A stretch of DNA of 64,000 bases, taken from contig NW_003314363.1 in the NCBI RefSeq assembly GCF_000143415.4, positions 372,001 to 436,000 on the forward strand, written 5' to 3'. A program made the position numbers and the translations under genes. This DNA comes from Selaginella moellendorffii. Its lineage: Eukaryota; Streptophyta; Lycopodiopsida; Selaginellales; Selaginellaceae. Under the pieces are notes generated by a model. It was not told the origin of the DNA and did not search any database. It was given only the letters and a program-made list of their open reading frames with translations. This document shows positions 10,901 to 22,900 of the stretch, piece by piece (position 1 is the stretch's first letter; the number at the start of each line of letters is the position of its first letter).

Positions 10901-13190
10901 CTCCTCCTATATTGGTATTATGAGGAAGATTTACCTTGCATTTGTTGAGCTATGGCTTCTGCATAGTTGGGGAAACTTCCAAAGCCTCCAATTTTAGAAA
11001 CTCTAAATGGTTGTGATCTATAAAATAGAACTAAACATGTATTGAAATCTTAATAAATATAATTTACCTCTTTGAGGTTGAAAGCAACTTATGAAATCCT
11101 TTGAGCTAGTGTTTGAAGAAATGATGTTCTTCAATAGCAAATATTAACCTACCAAAGTTATATACTGCTTTCACCATATAATTGTTATTTATTGTGCAAT
11201 CAATCACAACACTATTTAGTAGGCAATAGAGCTGAAGTAAAACTTGTATCATTAATAGAGTTTAAAATCGATACCTAGCAAATGTGTTGTGAATTTGCTC
11301 ATCCACAAGGTTGGGTATGATATTAGTGGAATTGTTGTAGCCAAGCAAAACATGTATTGCATGCTCACTATCACGAAACCCATCATATATGTTTTTGCAG
11401 AAAATATGATAGGTCCATATCATAATTTAGAAAATAAAAATTTTAGAAATTAAATAAAAATATGAAATACATAATCACCTTTTCAAGCTTCCCTTGGACA
11501 CCCCTAGTATTAATGCCAATAAAATCCATAATGCACCCGGAAGAGAATGACTTGAAATGAACTTCTGTTGCACACATCATAAACTCATACATCCAGTTGG
11601 GATTGTTTAGTAAGATGAAGACAATATAACCAACTTCGAGCATAAGTGCTTTGGTTTGTAAAATTCACTTTTGCTTACCTTAAGGTTGACATAATATTTT
11701 ATAAACCACTTGATCATTGTCATTTGCTACTGGAACCTAATCTAGATTTTAGATGTCTGATGGTGGAATTGGAGTTTAATCTTAGCCATTTGGTAGTGGA
11801 ATGTGAGCTTGATCTAGAACTTCCTTATCTTCCTCTCTATCGTCACTTATATCACCATTGTTGTTAATATTGATAACTTCCTTTTGATCTATCTTCTTCC
11901 TTAAAAGCTCTAACTTGCAAAGGCATTCTATCTTCTGTGCCTTTGGAACTCTCGTAAACATTGTTGGGTACATTCTTCCATCCTTTACACGTTTTGTAAC
12001 AAGTCGAGTGTAAACTAGTGCCTCAAATGGCATACTTTTATATTGAAGATACATGTAAATAATATATATTTAAAAAAGATTTTATAAATCATGTTATACC
12101 AATAAATTATATATTGCATGAAATAAGGCTGACCATATTGGCAATTATAAGTTATTGTGCTTGTATACTTCTCTTGTAACCACCCCTCTTTGATCCTTTC
12201 TAATGATGTATTGATGTAAATGTCAAAGGACATGAATGTGTCATTTAGATTATCACTAATATGTAGTGCTAAGAATTTCTCACATTCATCTATAGTTTAT
12301 GTGATGTAAACAACCCTTCTTATCATGTTCTCAAATACTTTTGGCAATTCTTTCTCTTTATTCATTAAGTAGATATTAAAGAACTTTAAAGTCTTTATCT
12401 ATTTTTTGAGGAAGTTTTGATTTTGCAATATTGTAAATCATGTTATTTGAATTTTTATTCATTACAAAAGTAACATATGCATAATTGAGAAAAATGAAGC
12501 GTGATAAAAAACTTACATTTATAAGAAGAAATTTTAATTATAGGGTATAGTACGATTGTCTGCAATGCATACTAGTTTCTTCAATTTTGAAGACTTTGTA
12601 TATTGAATTTTGTGCTTAATTTGTACGAATTTAGCCAAGAGCTCTTTTTGACTCTTCTCTAGATGTGTAAGTTTATATGCAAGGTTATACAATTTTCTTG
12701 ACCTTTATCAAAGGCTAGAAACCAAAACAATAAAATAAAGCCATTATAAAATGAAAGGGAAAAACATATCTTACATCATATAGCAAATATAAAATTGATT
12801 AGGTTATTGAACCATATTGTACTAGTGTGAGTGCCAAACAAGTGTTACAAGATCATCACCATAATATTGGCAATTGTCATCCTCACTCAAATTTAGTAAA
12901 AAATGGAATTGCTCAATATCATGGATAGCATTCTACTTTTGGACAGCAAACTGCCCAAGCTTGCATTTAAACATGATAAAACAAGTTAAAGTGGAGTTGA
13001 AGGTGAAATTATAAAAGTTACACATTGATCTTTTGGTAAGCCAAAATAAGTCTGCTGACATTTAAAGGTCCCCTTGTGTAAATGTGGCTAACTAAAACAT
13101 TAATATATTAGATAGGATCATTGCAAAAATAATCATCAATACACTTTATCCAAGCCACCAATAGTTACCGTCAATAATATGGAACATTAT
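10900..13190 (-). pseudogene. Decayed multi-block coding-like sequence of unknown identity
   Basis: Reading the minus strand from 13190 down to 10900, a series of blocks looks protein-coding although embedded in AT-rich DNA. Around 12960-12830 a block contains QFHFLLNLSEDDNCQYYGDD. Around 12720-12540 a block contains SQKELLAKFVQIKHKIQYTK. At 12400-12120 it is NKEKELPKVFENMIRRVVYI then, after one in-frame stop, TIDECEKFLALHISDNLNDT. At 12054-11790 it contains GRMYPTMFTRVPKAQKIECL. At 11643-11450 it contains SSGCIMDFIGINTRGVQGKL. Near 11390-11280 it contains NIIPNLVDEQIHNTFARY, and near 11000 SKIGGFGSFPNYAEAIAQQM. Stops and frame changes between blocks could be introns or decay. I do not recognise the family; an old gene copy or a transposon protein are both possible. 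Confidence 0.35.
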
Positions 13191-14545
13191 CCTTGCAAAT
13201 TGTCGATTTTCAAGATGGTTAATAAACATGTTATTGAATTTAAAAGACTTCCTCCAACAGCTTTGAACTGGAGAAAATGCTGTAAAGCTTCAAATCGATA
13301 AATGTGAGAAAATATTGATAACCTCTTCGTCCAAGCATCTGCATGGGACCACAGATATTGGTGTGGGCTAGCTCCATTTTCTCGTGAGCACGAAGCACGA
13401 CCAGCAGGAAACGGTTTGCATGGCATTTTTCCAAACTGACAGCCATTGCAAAATGGTAACTCCACAGAAGTAGCGTCCAGAGTTAACCCATCTACAAGGC
13501 CTTGTCGAGCTAAACTGTGAAGCTGCTGAACACTTGCGTGTCCAAAATGACTATGCCAAAGCTCCAGCTTGCATTGATCATGGAGGCCATGAGCATGAAA
13601 GCTCGCAACATCTCCACGTGGGATCACCTGCAACACATGCTCTCATTCCTGGTCCAATGTCGAGCTTGTAGAGTCCTCAACGACCTGAGCGATGAGCAGC
13701 CAATGCCTCTCCAGTAGGAGAAGTGAGCAGAAATTTGTGTGCTGTGAGCTCAAAAGCATAACTGTCATCTGCCAACTGGCCGACCGAAATCAAAGTCCAG
13801 AGCACATCCCGGATGCGAGCCACTCTCCCCTCGGGCATGTGGATGATGAGTGTGCCTGTTCCATGAACTGGGATGCTAACCGAATTCTCCACGAGGACCC
13901 GATGAGCAAATTTGGCCCAGCACTTGGCGGATATCAGGAATCTCCTGGACAATCTAGCAAACATAGAGGAAGAGGAAGAGTGCAAAATTCTCCTCGTTTC
14001 TCTTCCCCCGTCTTACGATCCTCTCATCTGCATAATTTGTGCGGGTACTTTAACGCTTGCGCATGTGGTCAGGACGACGACCTAAGGTGTCGAGCGAGTG
14101 GGCTTTATACAACAGTGAGGAGTTCCAATTCTTCTCCTCCCAAGAAGAATTGTTCCCACTGTGGCAGTGCTGGATCAAGTACCCTACCCAGGTACAAGCG
14201 ACACTTGCGCAGGTAGATACGATTCGCTGCTGTGTTCGTCTGATAGGTCACCTTCAAAGCCTCGTTCAGACGTCTTGGATCTGGGAATTCCCGGCCATCC
14301 GAGGCAGCGTGAAAGTTCCCTAATGACGATCCTTCTTCTTCCAAGCAGCTTTCTCGTCATCTATGGTGGCGTCCATGTACAATTCGAACTTGTCACCAGC
14401 CACTGCCACCACATCTACTGAATTAGAAGCCGACGCAGCCATTAGTGGGCTAGTTACCTAGCCCCGCCAATCCGCCCAATCGTCCCAAACGCTATCCAGT
14501 CTCGAAGGATTGCTCAGATCGCTCTCCCATTTGCTCTGATATGAG
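13187..14545 (-). mobile_element. Copia-type LTR retrotransposon remnant (gag to integrase start)
   Basis: The minus strand holds the 5' half of a Ty1/copia element. The gag start (ATG at 14442, MAASASNSVDVVAVAGDKFE) is broken by a stop about 40 codons in. A gag segment near 14250 reads YQTNTAANRIYLRK. A protease-region fragment at 13985-13677 contains VHGTGTLIIHMPEGRVARIR. The GAG-pre-integrase HHCC finger at 13560-13430 contains WHSHFGHAS and FCNGCQFGK, and integrase begins with GPMQMLGRRGYQYFLTFID before homology stops near 13200. Frames change several times. A TATCAGAGC match to the initiator-Met primer-binding site lies upstream of gag (14533-14541), so DNA to its right may be 5' LTR. 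Reverse transcriptase and RNase H are absent; the copy is dead. Confidence 0.75.
14533..14541 (-). promoter_or_regulatory. Probable primer-binding site of the Copia remnant
   Basis: On the minus strand TATCAGAGC matches the core of the usual plant PBS complementary to initiator tRNA-Met (TGGTATCAGAGC), and sits about 90 bp before the gag ATG as expected. The leading TGG is replaced by CTCA, so the site is partly mutated or the LTR boundary has shifted. Confidence 0.5.
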
Positions 14546-17500
14546 CGAAGAGCTCCGTATACATCATAGTGAATGAGGGTGGAATGCCACGTGGCGCTAA
14601 CATGGAGAGAGCGAGGATTCAACACTTACCTCACAAATCGATGCCTAGCGCACTCCATCAACGCTATAGAGTTGGCATGGATTGGGTCCTGTTGGCAGCT
14701 CTTATAGCCACAAAGTTTTCTACCTCCCTGAGCAGGAGAAGAAAAGCTTTTTGACTCTAGGAGATCCTCTTTTAATGCAGCTGGGCTGCAGCAGCTGTCC
14801 TAGTGCTTTTCTGCTCGCGTTCATCCGTCCAGGGTATGATCGATTCGTGGTGGCTGCCACCGCTTGCACGTTTGTCCTAAAGGATGGGAATTCTTGGAAT
14901 GGGGAGCTGGATCGGGACTTTGCTTCAGTGGTGGTCTTCACTGTCCAGAGTTTTTACAAGAAGGACAAAGGGCGTCTGTGAGAATTCCTGAAATCCTTAC
15001 CACCCTACCTTTGTGCTAAACTCCGTTCTCTTTCATTTCCACTTGCAGCAGCATGTAGTTTGTCAGAAAGGAAAAATGCTCGCACTATCATCAAACTTGG
15101 TGCTGGATGAGATATAAATACTGTCTCTTTTGTTTTCTCTCCCTCCCTCAGGCTTATAACAATTCGTTGTGTAGGCAGTTTGTATAAGGAACGCTCAAAG
15201 TTGGAACTTCAAGAGAAACTATTACATGGCCCTAAAAGCTACAGAGTGAAGCTCCAAAACTATATGTGAAAGACAACAAATGTGAAGATGGATCTGGGGC
15301 AGCCAATAATAAAGAACTTTTATAGAGCTCCTCGCAAATTTCTTTCTCAGTCTAGATATCAGGCCTGGGATGTCAGGAAAGAAAATTGTGAACATCTGGA
15401 CATAATAAAAATGTGAGTGTCAAGCTCTCTGTTTTGAAGTGTTTAAAGAATGTACATTATCATTGTTCCCAAATAACTTTTGTTGTCTAGCTTGAGAGCC
15501 TCTTTCCATTGGAACAGTTACTGTTATGAACCTAGAGAAATGATAAATTAAAAATTAAATTAATTTAAAGAAAAATTAATCTCTGATAATAACTTTTTCT
15601 GGAATATGCATTTGATTAATAATTTGATAAAATTTATTGTCAAAAATATTTTCAAGTCTTAAACCCACCATATATATAAGTTTTCATAGTGACATAAGTT
15701 TTTGCACAATCCAGCACATTTTCTGGGCAATACTAGTATATACTGAAGTCATATAAAATATATCATTAAACTTCAAGAGAAGAAATTTAATAAAGAAGTC
15801 ATTTTGAAGAAATATTTCTGAAGATTGAAGAAGTCTTTTGATTCATATAGATAGATAGATCATGGGTATACTATGATTTCCTAATCTAAGTATTTTTTTT
15901 GTGCCTCTTGTTTGATAATGAGGAGTTTCTATGGTCTTGATGGCATCTCAAGCTCAATTTTTGTAAATTCTAGCTTTATCTCTAAATTCCACATTATTTA
16001 TGGATCATTACTATCTTCTTCATAGGATATTCCTACATGAACATTTGACCCAAATAGCTAACCATAAATGTAATTCAGTCACTTGCTAGAAATGTCTGAA
16101 CCCTGGATCACAAGTGGGCATAGTAGGGTGGCAATAATTGAGTGCATCGGCTGCTACTTGAAACTGGGAGGAAGGTTCTAATAAGATCCAAGTGTAAACA
16201 TGAGATCTTGAAGTATCCTCAATACTCTTGTTTATTTCAAGAGCCTGGTAAATCCTCACTCTTTATTGCATGGCTCACTCATCTTCTTTAATTTAGAGCT
16301 TTTTCATTGAGATCTTTGGTGGGCTGCTTCTTGCATAACTAGTTTTTTCATTGAAGATTTCCACATTTTGTTAGCTATTTGCTCACTCTAGGCAAGATCC
16401 TTGAGGTTGAAGCATGTCACAGTAGCAAGATTTACACTTTAAAGTTCCCTTACTTGGCATTTGGAGCATCATGGTGAACCTTAGCATGGATCTTACTGTT
16501 GGATTGTCTTGATTTACATGGTAAAGGAAGCAATAGGTGGTATTCTCTTTAAGGTTTTTGGCATATTTAATCTTAGCTTTCTATCCAATAGATGTGACTT
16601 CTACATCAATGCTGATACCCAGTCTTGGTTCGTCAACTTTGAGGAATGCAAGTATCCACAACCAAATAAAAGTACTATGGTTCTTCTTGCCTTCACGGCT
16701 TATGTTCCACAAATGATGGATGGTGCCCCTCTTGAGTAGCTATTTGCAACTCCCACTTTGGATGTTATCCCCAGAAACTCATATTTGAGCAAAATACTTG
16801 CCTAGGGAGATTTTGGAATCAACCTATTATTTTCGGCCACTTCCAGAAGCTTCTTTTACCAGCTCTATGGCCATAATGGTGTTCTTGTGAGGTAGACCAA
16901 GAAAATAAAAAGAACATAAGTAAGGTGGCTTTCAACATATGGTGGCATCTTGGTTTAGTGGTGTTCTAAGGAGCATGAAAAATATTCTCTATAATGCTAT
17001 TTGTCCTCTTGAGACACCACTCCATCAATTGAGGCTTGGTTTCGCTACCATCTTTTTTCATAGTGTCTTTTTTCCATTCTTTTCTTTCCTTTTCCTTCAT
17101 TAATTTTAGTTTTTATTCTTATTCTACCACGATAAAGTCACTTCTGGCTTGGGTCATAATTTCTTTAAGTGGCATTCATTTCAACTATATAGAAATTTAA
17201 GTTTGCCTAGGTTTTACTATGGCCATCCCTCTTTATATTTCAATCACTTTAACCATATTTTCCCTCTTATCTTTCTCCACTTTTCACAATTATTATTTGC
17301 ATTTCTATTCATTCTGTAATATTGCCCACTCTTTCAACAATTACCTTTTCTATCTTTCCACTTGGCATCATGGTTTAGCTCAAGTTCTTTTAAAGATACA
17401 TGGCACAAAGTATTCACAAATATGGCTTCCATAATTTAGCAAAGTCTAGGAGAGATGTAATCATCTCCACCTTATAGTAGTGACTTTGAATATTGCAATT

Positions 17501-18490
17501 TTAACACAAAAAACTTTTAGTGGTTGATAGGGCCTTGAGTGTAAATATAAAAATTTGTTCTATAGTTAATTTATTTCACTTTTGGGAACTTCTTCCAATG
17601 AAGACTTTTGGTTTACTGTATTTTTTAGTGCATTTCTAGTGAGAGTTCTAGGTTTGGCATGATTCACCTAGTAGTTTGTTTAAGACACAAATCCCTAAAT
17701 CCCAAAGTGGAGCCAAAAGTGTGCCACATACTAAAGTGAAATTTCAAGAAGCACAACACATTTGGACTATAAGTTTTGACTAAGAAAGTGAAGAGCAAGA
17801 GTTAAACTCCCCAAAAAGTGCATGATAAACAAACATGAGATGATCAATAAGTGAGTTTTCAAAAAGGTGTATGCCACAAATTTTCTTTATTAATTTGCTA
17901 ACTTACTTTGTCTATCCAACCATATTTATTTTGGTTTTAGTGAACCATATTTTGGGGATATGATGCTTCAAAATATTATCCTAAAATCTTGAATTATAGA
18001 AAGGAAAAAGAATGATCCTTTTGCTTAGTAACCAAAGATATAGTTACATGATGAGGAAGTCTTAAAGGTTGGTGAAATTTAGTATATAGGCCTTTAAGCC
18101 ATAGATCAATGGTGGTATTAGTAAACATTGCCATGGATAAAAAAGGACTTAATAAGGATCGAAAAGAGGAAGGTATTCTTTATATTTTGAAGCATCCTAA
18201 AAATGTTTAGATGTGGTCATAGGATGACCATTTATGGTTAGATAACTTAGTTTTAGAGAGATAATACTATGGTGTGGGTGGTTCAGACAAGTACAAATAG
18301 GTATGGCTTTAGCATGACGGGCTAAGATATTAGTAATACCTTTAAGTGTCTAAAGTGAAATTGGATATATAAAGCACTTGGATTAAATGTGAAGTTGGTG
18401 TGGTTTTGAGATTATATTTGGGGGCTAGCAAGAACTTCAAATCAGGATGAGGACTTATAGAGGTTGTGAATAGCACTCTTCCAAGTAATT
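14546..18490. other. Possible Copia LTR remnant followed by AT-rich DNA without a recognised gene
   Basis: The first few hundred bases (about 14546-15000) are less AT-rich than what follows and are where a 5' LTR of the minus-strand Copia remnant would lie, but no second LTR copy was found to prove it. From about 15000 to 18490 the DNA is AT-rich, with only short open frames and no motif I can name. Confidence 0.45.
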
Positions 18491-18496
18491 AAAGGC

Positions 18497-18849
18497 TGTC
18501 AGGAATCCCCCAATTGTCAGGAATCCCCCAATTCTTGCCACATTCCTGACTCTCGCCGGATTCCTGACCTGCAGACCACATTCCTGACTCTCGAGACACT
18601 TCCCGATTCCTGAGTCTCGAGCCACATTCCTGATGATGATGTGGCGCCTCCTCGACCTCAGCTATATTTAGGCCGTCCTCGATCCAAGAGTGGTGGAGCT
18701 TCATCAACCTATAGTATATATAGGTTAGCCTTGTTCCATTTCTCCACAATCTGAATCAACGCCAGTCTAAGGCCTCTTCTTTGTTTCCACTAGCTTTTCT
18801 CTTTGTCTTTTTGCATTTTTCAGTCTTGATCTTGTCAGGGGTCTTGACA
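18497..18849 (+). repeat. 5' LTR of gypsy element 1
   Basis: 353 bp, starting TGTCAGG and ending TTGACA. By eye it is identical to the 3' LTR at 23663-24015. It contains several short tandem copies of an ATTCCTGAC-like motif in the first 150 bp, a TATATATA box at 18715-18722, and from 18745 the sequence CACAATCTGAATCAA, which is complementary to the primer site just after this LTR. The promoter and transcript start must lie here. Confidence 0.95.
18715..18722 (+). promoter_or_regulatory. TATA box of element 1 LTR
   Basis: TATATATA lies 30 bp upstream of position 18745. A plant TATA box normally places the transcript start about 30 bp downstream, which puts the mRNA 5' end at the self-complementary segment. 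The same box recurs in the 3' LTR. Confidence 0.7.
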
Positions 18850-18851
18850 GT

Positions 18852-18866
18852 TTGATTCAGATTGTG
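18852..18866 (+). promoter_or_regulatory. Primer-binding site complementary to the element's own mRNA 5' end (self-priming)
   Basis: TTGATTCAGATTGTG begins 2 nt after the 5' LTR and is the exact reverse complement of 18745-18759 inside the LTR, which is the predicted first 15 nt of the transcript. No TGG-initial tRNA-complementary site is present at this place. This is the arrangement known for Tf1 and sushi-type elements, where the folded mRNA 5' end, cut by RNase H, primes minus-strand DNA. Confidence 0.75.
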
Positions 18867-18948
18867 TTTTTTCGTTTTTTGATTTAGCTCATTTTGATTG
18901 TTTGATTACCTTTGCCTTTTTTTCCCCCTTTTTTCTTTCTTCTTGCCA

Positions 18949-19920
18949 ATGGAGTCTCCAAGCCATCCTGATTTCTTTGCTGAAGTCCTTGCAAAAATCC
19001 AGTCTGAGAATACCGAGCTGAAGGCGACCCTTCTTCGCATGCAGCAGGAGCTTGTTTCACTTTCGGCTCAAGGATTCAGCAAAGTTCCTGAACCGAAGGT
19101 GAGCTTCCCGGTGAAATTTTCAGGCAAGCGTTCGGAGCTTCGCGGATTCCTGAACCAGATGGAGTTGATCTTCGCACTTCAACATCGGCAGTACCCTACT
19201 CCCGAGTCTCAAATCGGCGCGATTGGGACGTTGCTCGAAGGTGCAGCTTTGTCATGGTTTTCTCCTCTTCTGGAGAAGAGCATGAAAGGGGTCGTGGTTC
19301 CAGAGCTGATGGATCTTCAATTGTTCAAAGAGAAGCTCGAAGCATGTTTTGGCGAGACGGATCGGGTTCGGGCTGCTACCACAAAGATGAGACGTTTCTC
19401 TCAAGGGTCTTGTCCTGCCTCGATCTACGCTGCAGAGTTCCAACTCCTTGCTTTGGACACTCAGTGGGATGAGCGGGCCCTAATTGACTAATTTCGTTTC
19501 GGCCTCAACAACGGTGTCAAGGATTTGTTGCTCACCATGGAGGATCCCAAGGACCTGTCGGATGCCATCAACAAAGCTATTCGATGTGACAATCGTCTTT
19601 TTGAACGTCGTCAGGAAAGTCGCCGCGCCGCTGTTTTTCAGTCCCAGACTCAGGAATCCCAGCTTGAGTCTTCGGGGCATACTCCTGAACCTACTGCTCC
19701 GGTTCCGATGGATATTTCTGGTACTCCCCGACTCATTAGAGGGAAGTTGAGTCCTGCTGAGAAGCAACGTCGAATATCTCATAATCTTTGCCTCTATTGT
19801 GCTGATCCTAATCACAAAGCAGCTGTATGTCCCAAGAAGCCTCCTCGACTGCTCGAGTTCACTTTGCCTCAAAGTCCACCTCTATTGCAGTCGGGAAACG
19901 ACCCTGTCCAAATAGAGTAG
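18949..19920 (+). pseudogene. Element 1 gag, interrupted by a stop
   Basis: The frame opens at ATG 18949 (MESPSHPDFF). A coiled N-terminus (EVLAKIQSENTELKATLLRM) is followed by a capsid-like region containing FSGKRSELRGFLNQME and WFSPLLEKS, then a basic segment and a CCHC zinc knuckle CLYCADPNHKAAVCP (C-x2-C-x4-H-x4-C). This resembles sushi/Ty3-type Gag. A TAA at 19489-19491 cuts the frame after 180 codons. The position follows LID and precedes FRFGL, and TAA is one C-to-T step from a Gln codon. Natural termination is the TAG at 19918-19920, downstream of the slippery site, so most ribosomes would end there and a fraction would shift into pol. Confidence 0.85.
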
Positions 19921-19977
19921 GAGCTGTCTGTTTGGACTCCCCGAATAAAAATCACTTTTCTTCTTTATCAAGCTCCT
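19893..19977 (+). promoter_or_regulatory. Programmed -1 frameshift signal (GGGAAAC plus H-type pseudoknot) of element 1
   Basis: The heptamer GGGAAAC (19893-19899) is read in the gag frame as G_GGA_AAC, the required X_XXY_YYZ phasing. A 6-nt spacer (19900-19905) is followed by stem 1, 19906-19916 with 19927-19937 (11 bp including one G-U). Loop bases 19919-19925 (AGGAGCT) are the exact complement of 19971-19977 (AGCTCCT), giving a 7-bp second stem and an H-type pseudoknot. A -1 slip moves translation to the frame of pol, which is open from before this site. GGGAAAC is the same heptamer used by the sushi-derived gene PEG10. Confidence 0.82.
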
Positions 19978-22900
19978 CACCACCTTTCATCAAAGCCACC
20001 ACCAATTCCCGCAACTTCCGCGTCCCATGTCTCCTTTCTTTCACCGGACAATCAGGACTCAAGGCTCTGGCGTTATTAGACTTGGGTGCAACTTCCTACT
20101 TCATGGACACGGACTTTGCTGCCCGACATCACATTCCTCTTTCTCCTACCATACGGGATTTGAGGGTTGAAGGCATCGGCGGGCATTTTGTGTCTCCATC
20201 TTCTGGACTTAGGGAAACGTTGCCCGTTTGAGTACACATCGGGTCCACCGTCACCGATATCGCCTTCAACATCATCAACAGCAAGTCCTCCTCTGTGGTG
20301 CTCGGTCTTCCTTGGTTCCAACTACATCAGCCTCAGATCTGTTGGAAGGAATTACAGCTCATCTCTCCCACGGCTTCCCCTGCTATTCATCGAGTCCGAA
20401 TCAGGAAAAGTTCCCTAAACTCAAATCGGGGTTCTGTTCCTGACTCTATAAAGTTTTCACCCTCTTCTTTTTCCTCTCTTCCATCTTCCACTGAACCGTA
20501 TCCTCGTCTTATCATTCCATTTAGTCGTACGCCTCCTCCTATCTCCACAATCACTATGAAAGAACTCCTTCATGAAGAACCTCTTTTTCTTTTTGCTTTG
20601 CATGTTTCTCCTGTCAGTCTTCCTGAGAAGTATCATGATTTTGGGGATGTGTTTGACAAGAAAAAAGCTAGTGTACTGCCTGTTCATCGGCCTTATGATT
20701 GTCCCATTGATTTACAGGAAGGAGCGTCACCTCCGTGGGGGCCTATCTACGGGTTATCTCCGTCCGAGCTTAAGGCCCTCAAAGAGTACGTGGATGAGAA
20801 CCTTGCCTCGGGCTACATTCAGCATTCGCAGTCCCCGGCTGGAGCGCCTGTCTTCTTTGTCAAGAAGAAGGATGGGAGCTTGCGGCTAGTCATCGACTAC
20901 CGAGGTTTGAACAAGGTGACTGTTTGGAACCGTTATCCGCTGCCCCTGATCTCGGACCTGTTGGAACGCCTCGGCAGTGCCCGCTTCTTCACCAAGATTG
21001 ACCTTCGTGGAGCATACAACCTGATCCGGATCCGGCCTGGTGATGAATGGAAGACTGCGTTCCGAACCTGCTATGGCCACTTCGAGTACACTGTCATGCC
21101 ATTTGGCTTGACAAATGCTCCAGCAGTTTTCCAACACATGGCGAACGACGTCTTTCGGGAGTTTCTTGATCAGATGGTGATCGTCTACCTCGATGACATC
21201 CTCATCTACTCAAAAACTCAGGAGGAGCATGACGAACATGTTCGCAAGGTGCTAGTGAAGCTGCGAGAACACGGCCTATACGCGAAGCTTGAGAAATGTT
21301 CCTTTGATCAGTAGTCTGTGGAGTTCCTTGGGTACATTGTCACTCCTGAGGGTATCACGATGGATCCTGCCAAAGTCAAGACTATTCTCGAATGGGAGCC
21401 TCCACAATCAATGTCGGACGTTCAGGTTTTCCTTGGCTTCGCCAACTTCTACCGCAAATTCATTGATCACTACTCTGACATTGTCCTTCCTTTCACACAT
21501 CTCACTCACAAGGATGTTCCCTTCTCTTGGTCTGCTGCTGCCCAGCAGGCCTTCGACACACTCAAGGCGGCCTTCAGTTCTGCTCCTGTCTTGATCCATG
21601 CTGATTCCTCACAACCTTTCTTCATCGAGGCTGACGCCTCCGACTTTGCCATTGGTGCTGTGCTGTCTCAACTCGGAGCGGATCACGAACTTCATCCGGT
21701 CGCTTTCCATTCTCGGAAATTCCAGCCTGCAGAGATCAATTACGAAATCCACGACAAGGAGCTCCTTGCCATCGTGGATTCCTTTGGAGAGTGGCGCCGT
21801 TTCTTGGAGGGGGCGAGCCATCAAACAACAGTCTGGACGGATCACAAAAATCTTGAGTACTTTGCCACTTTTCGAGTTTTAAGCCGTCGTCAAGCAAGGT
21901 GGGCACAATTCCTGAGTCAGTTTGACTTTGTTATCAAGTACAGACCTGGAAAGTTTCAAGGCCTTCCTGATGCTCTTTCAAGGCACTCCTATCTCAGTCT
22001 CAGGCATGGTAATCCTGCCTTTGATCAACAGGATCAAGTTATCCTCGGTCCTAATCGGCTTCAAGTTATGGCAATTTCCCTGGCCCCTCAGGACTCCTCC
22101 TTGATGGATGCAATCAGAAACGATCTTCAATCCGATGATCTCGCTAGCGACATTTTCCCCCATCTTCAGGCTGGACACCCAGTGACTCCCGACTGCCGGC
22201 GATTTGACGAGTTCGAGTTCTTAGATGGCTTATTGTACCGTGGGGAGCAGCTTTACATTCTTGAAGGTGATGCTCGAAGGTTGGTCCTGATGGCGTGCCA
22301 CGATAGCCCGACTGCTGGTCACTTCGGCATTGCAAAAACCTATGAGCTAGTTGCACGGGACTTTTGGTGGCCTCACATGGACGACTACATCAAAGCTTTT
22401 GTTACCTCCTATGACACTTGTGCCCAGAATAAAGTACCTCGCCACCTTCCTTCAGGTTTGCTTCGTTCCCTTCCAGTCCCTTCAGGTCCTTGGGAATCCA
22501 TCTCCATGGATTTCTTGAGTGATCTTCCGAGTTCTGGAGGCTTCAACAGCATTTTAGTCGTGGTGGATCGCTTCATAAAGATGGCGCACTTCTTGCCATG
22601 TACCAAGGAGTTTTCGGGCGAGGACATGGCAAAACTGGTATTCAGGGAAATTTTCCGACTTCATGGGATTCCTACAGATGTGGTTTCGGATCGGGGGCCT
22701 CAGTTCATCTCTCATTTCTGGCAACGGTTTTTGCAGCTGCTTGGAGTGAAGGCCAACCTCTCTTCGGCATATCATCCTCAAACTGATGGGCAGTCCGAGC
22801 GAACGATTTAGACGTTGGAACAATTCTTGAGGTGCTTCATCAACTATCATCAGGATAACTGGTTCGATATCCTTCCCCTTGCTGAGTTCTCCTATAACAA

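Noticed and set aside
7620-18490. Possible CRISPR, integron or bacterial-type features
   Set aside because: The window is plant nuclear DNA with spliceosomal introns; no regular spaced repeats were seen.
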